Positions 37,961 through 51,510 of a DNA stretch of 64,000 bases are shown here, in pieces. Each line of letters begins with the position of its first letter. The first letter of the stretch is position 1. The notes below the pieces were generated by a model. That model made no database searches. It had not been told where the DNA came from and saw nothing but the letters and a program-made list of their open reading frames with translations. The position numbers were made by a program, and so were the translations under genes. This DNA comes from Cokeromyces recurvatus (Eukaryota; Mucoromycota; Mucoromycetes; Mucorales; Mucoraceae): positions 868,001-932,000 of the forward strand of contig NW_026251388.1 in the NCBI RefSeq assembly GCF_025118155.1, written 5' to 3'.

Positions 37961-40900
37961 ATGTCATTAGATGAAGTGCTAGTTTCCGATTGGACAACAG
38001 CTATAGAAGCACTTGATTATGACAGTGTTCAAGAGCTATATAATATTGAACCACGATTATTATGGACACCGTTAATGCCATTAATACATCTTGAAAATGA
38101 CTTTGCTCATTTCATTCACCGTCTAAAGAGATTCAAAATGTTAGGATCATCCATACGTCCCGTTTATGCGCTTCATCATATCTTATTTGATTATGGTTTA
38201 CCTGATGACGAATGGATCAATGAACGTGTTGTACTTATTGATTTTATATTAAAAGTAAGCAAATAATACACGTATACATGTATACACATATCATTGAACT
38301 CATCTCTTATGATAGCATACAAAAAATGATGAATTGAATACTTGTCTTTGGGGAGCAGAACAAAATACTACGATGCATCTTGCCTATCTTTTAGATCAAC
38401 CTGAATTAATTCAACAGCTTTTAGATAAAGGTGCATTAACAAACATACAGAATAGATTAGGTCATTTACCAACTCAAGAAAAACTACAAGAGGAGGAGGA
38501 GGAGGAAGGGGAAAAAGAAAATAAAACAAAAACGATAGTTGACGAAAGCGATCAAGTTAAGCTCATAATTAGTAAAAAGAAGCCAGTGACAAATCAATCC
38601 AAAATAAATGTTTCTGATCGATTTAGACGATTGCGTGAACTTGCTGAATCACCTAATAATAAAAAGCCTACTACTGAACGACACAATTCAACTCGACGTT
38701 ACTTTCGGCCTGGTCACCTTGAAGAAAGAAGACGTCGTGTATTAAGTGAAGAAGAAGAAGAGCTGGAAAAACAACGTTTGAGGCGTTTAAAGGAAGTTGA
38801 GATGCTTGCTCAACGTTCAGCTGTTAAGAATAACCCATTACTAAAAAAATTTGAACAACAACAGCATCAACAGCCACAACAACCGCTTGTTATTTCAGCG
38901 GCTTCAGCAAACAGAGATAGAAGGAGACATTTGGGAGAAGTAGCTGATCAAATTCGTCGAAGTTCACGTGTTATTAATTCTTTAAAAGATCGTTCTTATG
39001 TTTCCGGTAGTGTCTTTCGTCAACAAAACAATACAGAAAATAACCAATTGCGTGTGCCGACATTAGATGAATTACGTGCTGCATCATCGCCTACTAGCCC
39101 CACTTTTTCCAAAACGATATATTCTAATATGAGCGATATTGAAAAAGAAGATGAAACAGAGGCATCGAATCATGATCCTATAGAGCAGCAAATAGAATTA
39201 GATATAAATACTAAATCAGTAGACTTTTTTTCAACGGAAAAGGAAACACCTGATGAGCCATCCACACTACCTTCTACTGACCCTCTTAGAGGCTTTACAG
39301 AGAAGTCTTTAATAAATGAAGACCAAATACGAATAACAGAAAATGAAGTTGAATGTTTATCGGTAAATCAACAATCAACACCTATTAGTTCCAATCAACT
39401 AGCATTCATGAAGCCAAATAAGACCAATGACAAAAATAAGATAAATTTGGAAGCTTCTAGTAAAGTACAAGAGATTATAGATGCTCATGAGAATTTAAAT
39501 ATTGAGGAGGAAGTCGAAATATACTCGACAGGAAAAGTGTTTACTGTTTGGAATAAGGATGTTGTTAAAGAAGAAGACAATATTAGTACTGTAGATGGTA
39601 TGTTTCTAAAAAAAAAAAAGGATGGATGAGTTAAGCAATATAACAACTTTTAATGTTATTTATAGCAGGATCAATAGAGAAACAAAAGCAAGATAAGGCG
39701 ATAGATGAACCTTGTAGTTTATCTGATAGTACTATTTCGATAGGCGAAAACTTATCAGATCAATCTGTTAAGAGTATATCACATTCTATAAATGAAATTG
39801 ATAAAAATATGACCGAAAACAGTAATGACGAAACTATTTATATGAGTTTAGAAAATGAGCTATTATACAAAACACAAGACTCTGTTAAAAGTGTTAACAA
39901 CGATATGGAATTAAGTGATAGACAATACAATAGCCAATTAGACAAAAATAGAAAAGAGAAGCTACAAGAAGAATCTATTCAAACTAATGATTTATTAAAT
40001 ACAAGAACTAACTTTATTGAAACTGATTCATTACCTATATTGATTGAAGAAGAAGAAGGAGAAGAATATGATGATGAAGATGAAGTTAAAGAAGTTAAAG
40101 AAGTTAAAGAAGTTAAAGAAGACGATGAAAGAAATAAAAATGTAGAAGAAAAAGCAGAAGAAAAAGCAGAGGAAAAAGCAGAGGAAAAAGCAGAGGAAAA
40201 AGTAGAGGAAAAAGTAGAGGAAACAGTAGAAGAAACAGTAGAAGAAAAAGGAGAAGAAAAAGGAGAAGAAAAAGAAAATGAAAAAGGAGAAGAAAAAACA
40301 GAGGAAAAAGAAATGCTTGAAGATACAGTGCTGAATAAAGATAATAGTTTATCATTCACTATTTCTGACAAGCTAATAGGTGAAATTAGTGCTTTAGAAA
40401 GTCTAATACATAATCAGGAAATAGCTTGCGAATCAGTACATTTAGATGCGCCTGATGATGTAGAAGCCTCATATACAATTAGCAACCATTTTAATATAAT
40501 AGAAGAACCTCTATCTACCAACTATAATATGAATCATGATCAAAAACAAGCTTTAGATAATAGTGAATTAACTGTAGATACTTATTCATCAAATATCCAA
40601 AGGGATAAAGCAATTATAACTCATACTAATACTATTGAACTTCAAGAAGAAAAGAATGATGATGATATAAGAATAGAGGAAGGTGAAAGTGATGAAGATG
40701 AGGCCACAACACCTACCTTAGCAAACCCTCATCCCTTTGAAATTAAACAGCTATCAGTAGTACATGAACCTAATAGTACAACAAATATAATCAATAATGA
40801 GGATAGGAATACTTATAATGAACAAGATTGGATAATGTCTTATGATAATTTAACAGCACAGGAACTTGAATTACATAATTCTGAAAGTGACGATGATGCT

Positions 40901-43275
40901 AATGATAATAACAAAAGGTCTTCTTCTAAATACTCATCAGATATGGAGGAAGACCAAATTATTAAGTCTTTGTATCAGCAAGAAATGGATCATAATGAAG
41001 AAGCTAAAATATCATTAAAGAAAGAAGTAGTAGAAAATGATTTAAATGCTGAAGAACAACAAGGAATAGAAAATATCTCAAAAGAAATTACATCTTCAAA
41101 TGATATTAACATAGAAAAAAGAGAAAGTGGTAGTCAACGTCTTCATTGGTCTACTGGTATTCATCAACTTGCAACTACTGAAATAATTAAACATGAATCC
41201 TTCATAGTTAATCAGTCGTCAAGTGAAACAGGTAGTGAGAACTGGTTTGATCCTGATGATGACTGGAAAACAGATAGTCAGCGTCAATCACAGTTATTGA
41301 TGGAAACATCAAGTCATAGATCTTCTTCTACATCTTCTTATACCTTAAGTTCAAGTATTTATTCTTTCAAGAATTCAAATTCAACAGAAAATACAAAACT
41401 AGATGATGAAGATAAAGATAATAGCGATGATTATTACAAGCAAACTTATCACGGTAATGAAATCCTACAGGCTGAAAATAATGAGGAAATAGAGTTATAT
41501 CAAAATGTAACAAATAACTCAAACTATACAGTAAATTCATATAATGATAATCGAAAATCTGAAGAGAAAAAGGATGATGACATAAATCATATCATTGACG
41601 AAGAAGAGGGAGAAATTGTTGTCTTTATGGACCAAAACTTATCTATACAACAATCAAAAGAAGATAGAGAAGACCAAGAAATAGTCCAATTACTACCATC
41701 AAATTCAGTTAAGCCTGATCCCCAGTCTACTTTAAACGATAATTCCTCCTTACTTTCTGTACAACAGCAACAAAAAGATACCAAAGATGATACCCACTCC
41801 CTGATCCATTTCCCTTCTCGATCTATAGTTTCAGTTGCAGAAGCAAACCAAGTACAGGAGGTTATCCCCCATGATCCCAAAAATCCTCGTGTAGAGGATA
41901 TTAGTCATTATATGAATGCCCTACCCTCTTCTAGTAAAAGAATACAGCATTGCGATGAATCATTAAACATAAATGAAGAAGAACATATGGTGAAACGAGC
42001 TGTTTCAAAAAAGATAAATACGACTCCTGTTGAGAGTCCTAAGACAACCATTAGAGAACATAGTATAATTCCTAATGCACATGAAGTTTCTATGGATGAT
42101 AATCAACTTCCACATACCATATCTTCATCTACCAAATTAGAAATAAACCCTAACATAACAGAAGAAGGATCATATCAACCAAAAATATCTACTTCAATAG
42201 AGGCGAATCGGTATGGTAAAATGTATATAGCAGTAAGCGGAGCACATCATGTATTACTTCCTTTACCTAAAGAAATTACATACGTACGATGCGTTATAAG
42301 TGATGGCGAATACGAATATATGTCACGCTATGAGATCCTTAGTCATCAAATCCTGATGGACTATGAATGTATTATTGATACACGTCCTGGTATGATTATT
42401 ACCGTTTCACTTCATGTTCGGCCAGATTATCATGTAAGACCCAAGACAGGTCTTAGTCGATGGTTCACATCCATTCGAAAACAAAAGGAACATCTCTCTG
42501 GCTATGTTCACCCAGATGATGGAGCGATTGGCCAAACAAGATTTGCAGTTGATCATATGATCCCTGGATGTTATAGAAAAACTTATGAAGCCAATTTTGA
42601 TTGTTTTAATTCTTGGTATGCAAGAACAAGTCGAGAAAGAGCACGCAGAGAACAATTTGGAGATGAAGAAGATTTCTTAAAGATTGTAGGTAAATTAAAT
42701 ATTGAAATGCTATATCTACCTGTTTCACATCCGAATGCCCAAGTTCCTCGAAGTTTAAGAGAATGTGATTTAACTTTGAAGATTCGACAATGGCATGATA
42801 CTTGTTGGCAAAGTGGATATTTATCAACAAGAAAACAAGGAAATCAGGTAAAAAAAAAAAAATAAATAAATAAATAAATAAAGATAGAAAGGCAAATGTG
42901 TATACTTATTAAAATATATGTTCTTCTAATTCATGTTAGATATGGAAAAGACATTTTTATAGATTAATTGGTAGTCAACTTATTGGATATACATCTGATA
43001 AAAGACAAGTATGGAATCATTATAATATAGCAGACGTGATTAGATTGAGCGCAGCAGCAGATAAAGTCATTGTGACCTTAATAGAAGAAGATACTACTAA
43101 AGTATTCGGACATGAGCCTATTCATACAGGAAATCATAAAGGATTTTTTAGATTATCCTTTCCAGATTATTATTTAGATTGTGTAAGTGATAGTTTAGAA
43201 GAAAGTGAAGAATGGGTTAAAACCTTAAAGTCAATGATCGGTCGTGTTCCCTTGCGTTTACCCTTTACAGATTAA
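37961..43275 (+). CDS. Anillin/Bud4-like scaffold with PH domain and ankyrin-like N-terminus
   Basis: Large protein of 1697 residues in four exons (37961-38254, 38316-39597, 39666-42847, 42940-43275). The N-terminus contains ankyrin-like wording (NTTMHLAYLLDQPELIQQLL, then KGALTNIQNRLGHLP). The middle, over 1100 residues, is acidic and low complexity, with Glu/Lys tandem repeats at 40083-40314. A folded C-terminal part starts near residue 1373 (YGKMYIAVSGAHHVLLPLP) and resembles the C2-like anillin homology region. It is followed by a PH domain at about 1573-1690 (WQSGYLSTRKQGNQIWKRHF, SLEESEEWVKTLKSMIG). This order, long disorder then anillin homology then PH, matches septation scaffolds such as Bud4 and anillin, so a role at septa or bud-like sites is inferred. 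The ankyrin-like start is not usual for that family. Confidence 0.7.
40083..40314 (+). repeat. Coding tandem repeats, (KEV) and (EEKA)-type
   Basis: A 9-nt unit (GTTAAAGAA, about four copies) followed by a 12-nt unit GCAGAGGAAAAA and variants (about 14 copies, drifting Ala to Val to Thr to Gly). It expands an acidic coiled-coil-like segment of the anillin-like protein. The unit-length periodicity keeps the frame, so copy number can vary freely. Confidence 0.85.
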
Positions 43276-44109
43276 CTAATTGTATTATATAAATATAAAT
43301 ATATTATTTATTTATTTATTAAAAAAAAAACAAAATAAAAAATAAAATAAAAATACTAATAATAATACTAATAATAATAAAAAGACAGCATAGAAGAATG
43401 TAAGCGTGTACCTTACAAGTTATGTATGATATAAAAAGGAGAAGAGATACTTTACCTTATACACATGAATAGAATTAGATTGTTATGCATAAACTGTGTT
43501 TATTATTATTGTATCACATAATTAATAGGATGATGCACTTGTTGTGTATATTACAAATATGTTAAAATGGCCGATGTCTGTGTTTGATATAAACAGTTCC
43601 CTTTTATACTATCGCCGTAAGATATATATTTATAGCATCTACATCCTATTTATTACATTAAATAGCTTTATTTAACAAGTCAAAACTCATATATATCTAT
43701 TCTTCTATCTAAGATCACTTGTCGTTGTTCTTGCTCTCTTATGTCATCCCTATTTATGTTTAAATTTTGAAATTTGAACCTTATCATTTATAAGCTTATA
43801 ATAATAGAAAAAGAGAACAATTTGAAGTCCTATTTTAGTGGACGAGCTATCTTTTCCTTTATTTGTCAAAATACGGACTTCAAATTAGGACACTGTGACA
43901 AATCATTTTTTTTTTAAAAAAAAAAGGCTATAATTACTTTTATATATAAAACATTGAAATCCTTTTATTTATTTATATAATTATTCCTTTCTTCTTCTTC
44001 TTCTTCTTTTTTTTTTTTATATAAATATACATATTCATATATTTTTTTTTATTTGCACTATTATTATATAAATCCAGAAAGAAAGAAAAAAAAAAAAGAA
44101 ACAAGAGAA
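43276..44109. other. Gene-free stretch between the PH protein and the GT64 gene
   Basis: AT-rich, with AAT/AATA repeats near 43320-43380 and CTT repeats near 43990. An imperfect palindrome occurs around 43826-43882 (TTTGAAGTCCTATTTTAGTG versus its complement CGGACTTCAAATTAGGACAC), possibly a hairpin. No gene seen. Confidence 0.4.
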
Positions 44110-44750
44110 ATGAATAGAAGATTTTATATATTAACACTAGCTTCTGCGTTATGTTGCATATTAGTATTCACCTTATATCCATCGATAAGGAAAACAGATA
44201 TGCAATTTGCTCAACAACAAGATAAATCAAGAGACTCTTCAGCATTTAATCTATTTAAAAAGAAGAATGCACTTGCAACTATGATATGTGATCCAAATAT
44301 GGTAAATATAATAATGATATAATATTTGTGTAGCCTTATTTTTTTTTGACGTTATATATTTAGTTAGAAGCTACTTTGATATCTGTTTATTCATTAAATA
44401 CTGCGTTTGCCAAGAAACCATCATCAAAAAAAGATGTTATTGTTTTGATACCTGAAACTATGAAGAACGAGGATATTGAACGTCTAAAAGAGCTTGGCAC
44501 ACATGTTATTAAGGTAAGTCCTTGTTTATATATTTACTCTATCTGAAACATAGCAGCTCTTTCCTTTTTTTTTTTACTAATTTTACTAATATTCTTCTTC
44601 TTCAATACAATAGACATCAATGCTATCTTTTAATGATAACATGAAATATAACAGTTGCAATCCAGCCATGTTGATTAATCTCTGGGCTTTGTTCGACTAT
44701 CAAAAAGTTGTTTATTTTACACCAGAAATTATATTTGATAATGTAAATGT

Positions 44751-44797
<47 letters not shown>

Positions 44798-46430
44798 TGT
44801 TTGTACTCTCGGTGTTTTAACCTTTTTATTTTATTTTATTGTTTTAGAATGTCGATCAATTATTCAACTTTCCATCAGGTTCTTCTATCGTGAATAAAGA
44901 AGAATTTTATACTCCACTCTTTATTCTAGAGCCAAACCCTATTACGTTCGAATCCCTTGTCCGAGATTATAAAAGATTATCATCCAATACAAATAGCGCT
45001 CAGTTATTTAATCAATTGCTCGATCAATCTTTTTTCGACTATTCTTTACGTATTCCGAAAGACACATTAAAGCAGGTAAGAATACGTGTATTCTTGTTTA
45101 TCAAACTAACACACAAACATATATATATATATATATAGAATGTTTATGTTTTTGATAAAAAAATGAAGCCATGGAATTTCCATACTTATCATGACTTTGA
45201 CTGGAAGAAAGAATATGATCCTTTAGGCTTTTATAAATGGCGTCATTTATCTAATAGTCTTAGAGACTTGTTTAATTTAAGTATGTATCAAAATATATTT
45301 CAAATAATGGTCATGTAACTAAAGAAATATGCATTTGTGTGTGTGTGTGTGGATCATTTAACGAATTAGGCTCTGATTGGAAGAATAAGGATAGACAACG
45401 TATGGTTTGTGATGCCTATCTAGACGCTAATTCAAATAATATCAATCATTTTACTATTCAAAATCAATTTTCTGTTATGATTAGTACTTATAACCCTGAA
45501 CGCATTGAACATCTATCATTACTTATTCAACATCTCTTGAAATCTAAAAAGGTACATACTGTCTTTGTAACTTGGCACAACCCTAATTTAGAGGTCCCCG
45601 ATACCCTGTATCAAGGAATTTCAGAGAAAGACCTTGATCGCGTTAAAGTCTTAATGCAATCATTTGATTCCTTAAATAATCGCTTTAATCCTGTAAATGA
45701 ACTCAAGACGGATGCTGTCTATATTATGGATGATGATATTTATATTGATCTTGATGATTTAGAATTCACATTTTCGGTAATATATATATATATATATATA
45801 GGATATAAGAAGATATAGGATAAAGTAATATTGATACATAATGTATAGATTTGGCAGCAACGTAAAGATAGTGTAGTTGGTCATTTCCCTCGTTACCATA
45901 CCTATTCACCTGAATCCCATGAAGCTACATATAAAATAATTGGAAAGGCACCTTACAGTATCATTTTAACCAAGAGTATGTTTATTCGATCAGATTACTT
46001 ATTTAGCTATACTTGGTAAAGTCTATATATATTATGGTTGATTTTTATAAAGAATTTTAACTCATTTATATACACATATATTCATATACATGTATATAGT
46101 CTTTTAGATTCAAAGTTACACGAAACAATCGATTCAAGATTAAATTGTGAAGATCTTGGTTTCTCAATGATGGCTTCTGGTATCTCAAATGTAGCACCTA
46201 CCTATGTTCGTCCTCAAGAACCTATGGAAGACTTTGGTTTGAAAAAGGGCATTAGTACAAATTCTGCCCATATGCCAGCTCGTTCCAAATGTATTTCTGA
46301 CTTTATTACTGATTACTGGAACGAAAAGGATCCTCTTATTAAAGCTTATGACACTGTTGTTCCTTTTTCTAAGCCTGTTATCCGTGTAGGTGACTGGAAT
46401 AGAGCTGAAAAGAATATCCTGGAAAATTAA
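44110..46430 (+). CDS. Type II membrane glycosyltransferase with GT64 (exostosin-type) domain
   Basis: Eight exons (44110-44301, 44364-44513, 44614-44742, 44848-45075, 45139-45280, 45370-45776, 45849-46015, 46100-46430) encode 581 residues. A short basic cytoplasmic start (MNRRF) and one hydrophobic anchor (residues 6-22) place it in the Golgi/ER lumen. Residues of about 65-300 look like a GT8/glycogenin-type fold (KVVYFTPEIIFDN, NFHTYHDFDW), though the DxD there is not obvious. From residue 314 the GT64 domain is clear: FSVMISTYNPERIEHL, VHTVFVTWHNP, YIMDDDIYID with the metal-binding acidic triad near residue 400, and RLNCEDLGFSMMASG. The likely role is sugar transfer to cell-surface glycans; donor and acceptor are unknown. 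An in-frame ATG at 44053 exists, but the later one gives a normal type II N-terminus. Confidence 0.8.
44753..44796 (+). repeat. T44 homopolymer in an intron of the GT64 gene
   Basis: An uninterrupted T tract inside intron 44743-44847. It lies 50 bp before the acceptor and may act as a long pyrimidine tract. Confidence 0.9.
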
Positions 46431-48938
46431 ATTACTCGTTGGTCTTTTTTTTTTTTTTTTTCCTATTGGTATTTTATTTTAATTCATTACATGTAGAAAT
46501 TTAACCCTTTCTTTTTATTTATTTATCTTTTTTTATTATTATTATTATTATTACTATTCATTCATTTATTTATATAACATTGCTTTATGTTATATATTTC
46601 CCTTGCGATCTATTCATATATCTTAATATGTACATATATTGGTAGTAATAATATTAGTCATGAAAAAAAAACAATGACAATACCTTATTATATAAAGACA
46701 TTAAACCTATAAAAAGGAAATTTATATATGTCCTAGAGCATATTATTCTATTATCCCTAATATTCCTCAGTAATAAATACAATACATAGAAATAACATTT
46801 CTAAAACCGAATGAAAACACTATTAACACCATATATGTATATATGAAACACAAGTGTAATGATGTCTTTTTTCCATATTAGTTATGTGGAAGTGGATATA
46901 GTAAAATAATATTTAATCCAAAGATAATAATGTAGGAAGAAGAGAGAAAGAGAGGTAGGAAAAAGACTAAAACAAATTTAATAATAAGGCAAAGCAATTT
47001 ATACATTAATAAGAAAAATAAAATAAAAGGGCAGTGGTCTGACATAATAAAATATTATTTTATGAATATATTACCTGATATATATATATATATGTATGTA
47101 TGTATGTATGTATAGAACCCAAGATATAGTATACATGTATATCGTAAAATATTAGAGTAAACCCTCCCTCCCATTAAAGACAATATACTTGTAAAATGAA
47201 GCAAAACCAAGAACATGTTAGAAGGCTTAGGAGTAAATAATTTGAGAGGATAACTATCTAAAAAAAGGTTAGCTTAATATTGGAAGAATAAAGGAAGGGC
47301 CCTAAGAAAAAAAAAAAACTATTGTTTACCTTGGATATATTATACTCATTTATGTGTAAAAGACTCAATTCACCTAACTTTTCTTCAACATAAAAGCATT
47401 TATTTATTTATTTTTCAGCCAACCCATACCAAATTTACATCTGTGTTGTAGTAGTAGTAGCTTAAAAATAATAATGGGATGGAAATATTACATAGACAGG
47501 TATGATATTTTAGGATTTCTTCTATTTATCGTATCTTCTTCCTTTGCTATACTTTTGTTACATGAATATACATCCAAAGCTTGCTGTCTTCCTTTCTATT
47601 ATATCAACGATTCTAAAGTCATAGAAACTAATAAATAAAACATCTATATTGATCATTATATATGCCGAATAAATAGTTCTTCAGACATTATTTTTCTTTT
47701 GTTATAGGCATATTTATTTCTATCGCTTTAATGTCTATTCCATCTTTTTTTTTTCTTAATACATTTGATACTACCACAAGCTGACATTCAAAGATCATCA
47801 AAATAAGGTAACCAAAGTCAATTACCCCAGATTAAAAAAAAAAAAAAGTACCTGGACAAATAATATAAAAGAAGAGATTTCAGCTTATCAATATACTTCT
47901 TCAAGATCTATAAATTGATGTAGAACAGCGTACACTTCATTAACAATAACTTGACATGATTCACTCGTAACTAATTCTTTTCTAGTTCTCTGTATTATTT
48001 GAAATTACATATATATATATAAAATATACTTGCTTTATTCTGATATTTGAATAGAAACATTGCATTACTGGCAGCAAGCTTTTTGTTCACAGATTATTTG
48101 AACTTAGCTAGCGACTAATTCCGTTACCTCAAAAACTCTACATACAACTAGAGGATTGTCAGAACCAATGTATTTATTGTATATTTAGTGACAGCTTCAT
48201 TAGACCCTCCGCAAAAAAATAAATAAATAATGCCATGCCTTGTTGGTTGACCAATCACGGAAGAAAGGGTACACCGCCTATTATTACAGATAGTCTACAT
48301 CTACCATTCTAACATTAGCTACTCTCGAGCACATACAATTAAATGCCTATTACTATTAAAGTTCCACTTTATTATTACTATTATTATTTCCCCTCCCTCT
48401 CCCCTTTGGAATAAGCTATTTGCTGTATCCTGTTTAAACTCAATCGTCTATTTCATGACAAACTACCTTTTATTTATTTATTTATATATTTTGCATTTGA
48501 TATTGGCTCAAAGCTTCTCTCTTGACCTTTGTGTTGATAACTGATGCTTTATATTGCTAACATGTTTTATTATTCATATTTGTTTTCCTTTTATTAACAA
48601 ATATTTGTCTATTTTTTTCATTCTTGAAATGTTTCTAGTTTCATAATTTACTCTATCAAACTCTGGCCTGGGCAATACAGTATCTATTCTATACTACTAT
48701 GTGCTCACATTAGGTCAAGTTTCTCAAATAAAATTTAAATCATAATCATCACTTTTACAAACACTATTATTATTATTATTATTATTAGCAGTATTTTTAT
48801 TTTTATTTTCGGGGGGGGGGAATGGAGGGGGGGATGATTTAAAAAAAAAAAAAAATAGAAAAAGTTAAACGCCTATTTTTTATTTTATTTTATTTTTTTT
48901 TTTTTTGTTATTTAAATAAAAAAATTATATCACATAAT
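46431..48938. other. 2.5-kb gene-free stretch
   Basis: The longest empty interval in the window. It has many microsatellites (ATT near 46537, TATG/TATA near 47081-47116, TTAT near 47400, ATT near 48765-48790, G-runs at 48811-48834). No frame with coding character, tRNA or known RNA motif was seen on either strand. CTGGGCAATAC at 48667 recurs at 3497. Confidence 0.5.
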
Positions 48939-49824
48939 ATGGCACCTGTACAAAGTACACAAGTACATTCAAGCACTTTGGATAGAATTAAAAAGTCCTT
49001 CGAAGATAAAGATTGGAAATTTTACTGTGCTCTTGTAGCTGGTTTAACCCTTGCAGGTGCCGGTGCTTATTATTTGACCTCAAGTAATAAAAGGAAGAAG
49101 CCTGAATCTAAAAGAGAACCAATGAGTGAGTAAAAGAAAAAAGAAAAAAAATATATATATATAAATATATAGAATTCTATTCACATTGAACTATAATGTA
49201 CATGTTAACTAATTTAAAAATACTGGACATTATTTTTATTTAGGTAAGAAATCAGTTCATGATACCTCAGCTACCACTACTACCACTACCACTACAACTA
49301 CCACAGAAGAAATAACCCCGGTAGAAGAAAAAAAGACAACAACTACAGAAACTACAGTTGAAACAACAGAACCTGATTTTACTACATTGTCAGATGATGA
49401 AATTGTCGCCTTAAGTGATGAAGTAAGTTTTTCTTTTTTTTTCTTTTTTTCTTTATATTAGATTAATTCTTTTTCTCTAGAAACGTGCTGAAGCTGCTCA
49501 AGCACTCAAGACCCAAGGCAATGCCAAATTTAGTAGCAAAGCATACGAAGAAGCTGCTGAACTATATACATTAGCACTCAAGTATAAGGCAGACCCTATT
49601 TTTTATTCTAACCGTGCTGCTTGTTATGCTAACTTGGGCTATAATGATCGTGTTATTGAAGACTGTAATGAAGCGCTTCGTTTAGATCCTGTTTATGTAA
49701 AGGCTTTGAACAGACGTGCTCACGCATTAGAAAAAAAGGGAGATTTAGAAAATTCTCTTTATGGTAATATGCATGCGTGAAAAAAAAAAAGAAAATAACA
49801 TTTAGACTTATTTCATATACATGT

Positions 49825-49856
<32 letters not shown>

Positions 49857-51196
49857 AGACTTTACTTGTGTTTGTATTTTGGATGCTTTTAAGAATGAAT
49901 CAGCTAGTAAGGCTATGGAGCGTGTGTTGAAGCTTGTTTCTGAAAAAAAGGCAAAGGAAATCATGAAGGTATATAATAATAATAATAATAATAATAATGA
50001 AAGGGGAAAGAAGGATTTAACATTAAATGCATTTCTATAGACAAAGAAACCTCGTTTACCTTCTCCTACTTTTGTAAATGCCTATCTTGACTCTTTCCGT
50101 CCTGGTAAATAATATAAATCATCTTTTGTTTGTTTCCACCTTCTTATATCAATTTGTATATATAGTTGTTCAAGATTTGGCAAGTATCCCTGATGATGAA
50201 TCAGGTGATGCTTATTATGCAAAGGCTTACCGTGCCATCGCAGAAAAGGATTATAATACTGCTTTGGAAGCATGTGAAAAGGCAGTCGAATTAGGTTGTT
50301 CTCCTGCTTATCAAGCTTATGCCTTGAACTTGATGGGTACTTTTGCTTTCTTGAAAGGAAATACAACGGAAGCTTTGAGTTATTTTGATAAAGCTATTGA
50401 AGCAGATCCTAAATTTGTTCAAAGTTATATTAAACGTTCTAGTATTTGTATGGAGCAAGGTAAATTTATTTCATAGTTGATGTTATATCTATATTCTTAT
50501 TTACCCTAATGTATAGGTGATGTGGATGCCACTTTTAAGCAATTTGATGAAGCTATTGCCATTAATCCCAATGATCCAGATATCTATTATCATAGAGGAC
50601 AAGTCAATTATATTAGTGGTAATTATGATGCAGCTGCAAAGGACTACAGTGAAAGTATCAAATTAGACGATTCCTTTGTTTATGCCCATATTCAATTGGG
50701 TGTTGTTCAATACAAGCTTGGTTCCATTTCTGCTTCCATGTCCACTTTCAATAATACACTCAAGAAGTTTGCTGATAGTACTGATGTTCACAACTATTAT
50801 GGTGAACTTTTAGTTGATCAACAAAAGTTGCCAGAAGCGATTGAAATGTTTGGAAAGGCCATGACATTGGATCCTAAGAATCCTTTGCCTTACATTAATA
50901 AAGCTATGTTGATGTATCAAGTGATGGGTAACATTGAAGAAGCTACTCGATTATGTCAAAGTGCTTTAGAAGTAGATCCTGCTTGTGATGCCGCTGTTGC
51001 ATCATTAGCACAAATTTTGCTGGAACAAGGCAAACCTGAAGAGGCTCTCAAGTATTATGAAATGGCAATTGATTTAGCTAGAACAGAAGCTGAACTTGAA
51101 CACGCTATTTCTTATGTTGAAGCTACCAAGACTCAAACTCGATTTGCAAAAGATTTCCCTGATGCCGCTGCCAAGTTGAAGGCCTTAAGAGGTTAA
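48939..51196 (+). CDS. TOM70: Tom70, mitochondrial import receptor
   Basis: Outer-membrane receptor that takes presequence-less precursors, such as carriers, from Hsp70/Hsp90. Seven exons (48939-49125, 49244-49422, 49481-49763, 49859-49968, 50041-50104, 50166-50459, 50517-51196) give 598 residues. There is a single N-terminal membrane anchor (YCALVAGLTLAGAGAYYLT, about residues 29-48) with basic flanks, then a Thr/Glu-rich linker (11 Thr in a row). The clamp TPRs follow (ALKTQGNAKFSSKAYEEAAE, PIFYSNRAACYANLG, NEALRLDPVYVKALNRRAHA), then a larger set of C-terminal TPRs (AIAINPNDPDIYYHRGQVNY, AMTLDPKNPLPYINKAML). The length and one-TM-plus-TPR layout are typical. Confidence 0.94.
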
Positions 51197-51510
51197 TTCC
51201 ACTCACTCACTCACTCACTCACTCACTATCAATCTTTTTTGTTATTTGTATATGTATTAAAAATCAAAATAATAATAATAATAATAATAAAAAAAAGGCA
51301 TGTAAAACATAAACAACTCCATCTTATATACTAAGAAAAAAAACGCTCTTCCTTTACATTGCTTTCATCATGTAGTATAGTCAGTCTACAAAAAAAAAAA
51401 AAATAGTCATTCTTTTTCTTTTCTTTTCTTTTTTTTATTACTGTCATTATTTCCAGGTAAGAAAAAAATAAAATAAAAATAACTTCAGCCACACACACAA
51501 AAAATGCATT
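51197..51510. other. Convergent spacer between TOM70 and RPL18
   Basis: Holds both 3' ends. A (CACT)n tract immediately follows the TOM70 stop (51199-51227), then AAT and A/T runs. No gene. Confidence 0.5.

Noticed and set aside
40083..40314. CRISPR-like array
   Set aside because: The repeats are 9- and 12-base coding units without spacers, in a fungal gene.
39979..40371. Minus-strand Ser-rich and Leu/Phe-rich frames opposite the anillin-like gene
   Set aside because: They are mirror images of the GAA/AAA repeats of the coding strand.
44946..44956. GTTCGAATCCC as the T-loop of a tRNA
   Set aside because: It lies inside an exon of the GT64 gene in frame (ITFESL), and no acceptor stem or anticodon arm can be folded around it. 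No tRNA was found anywhere in the window.
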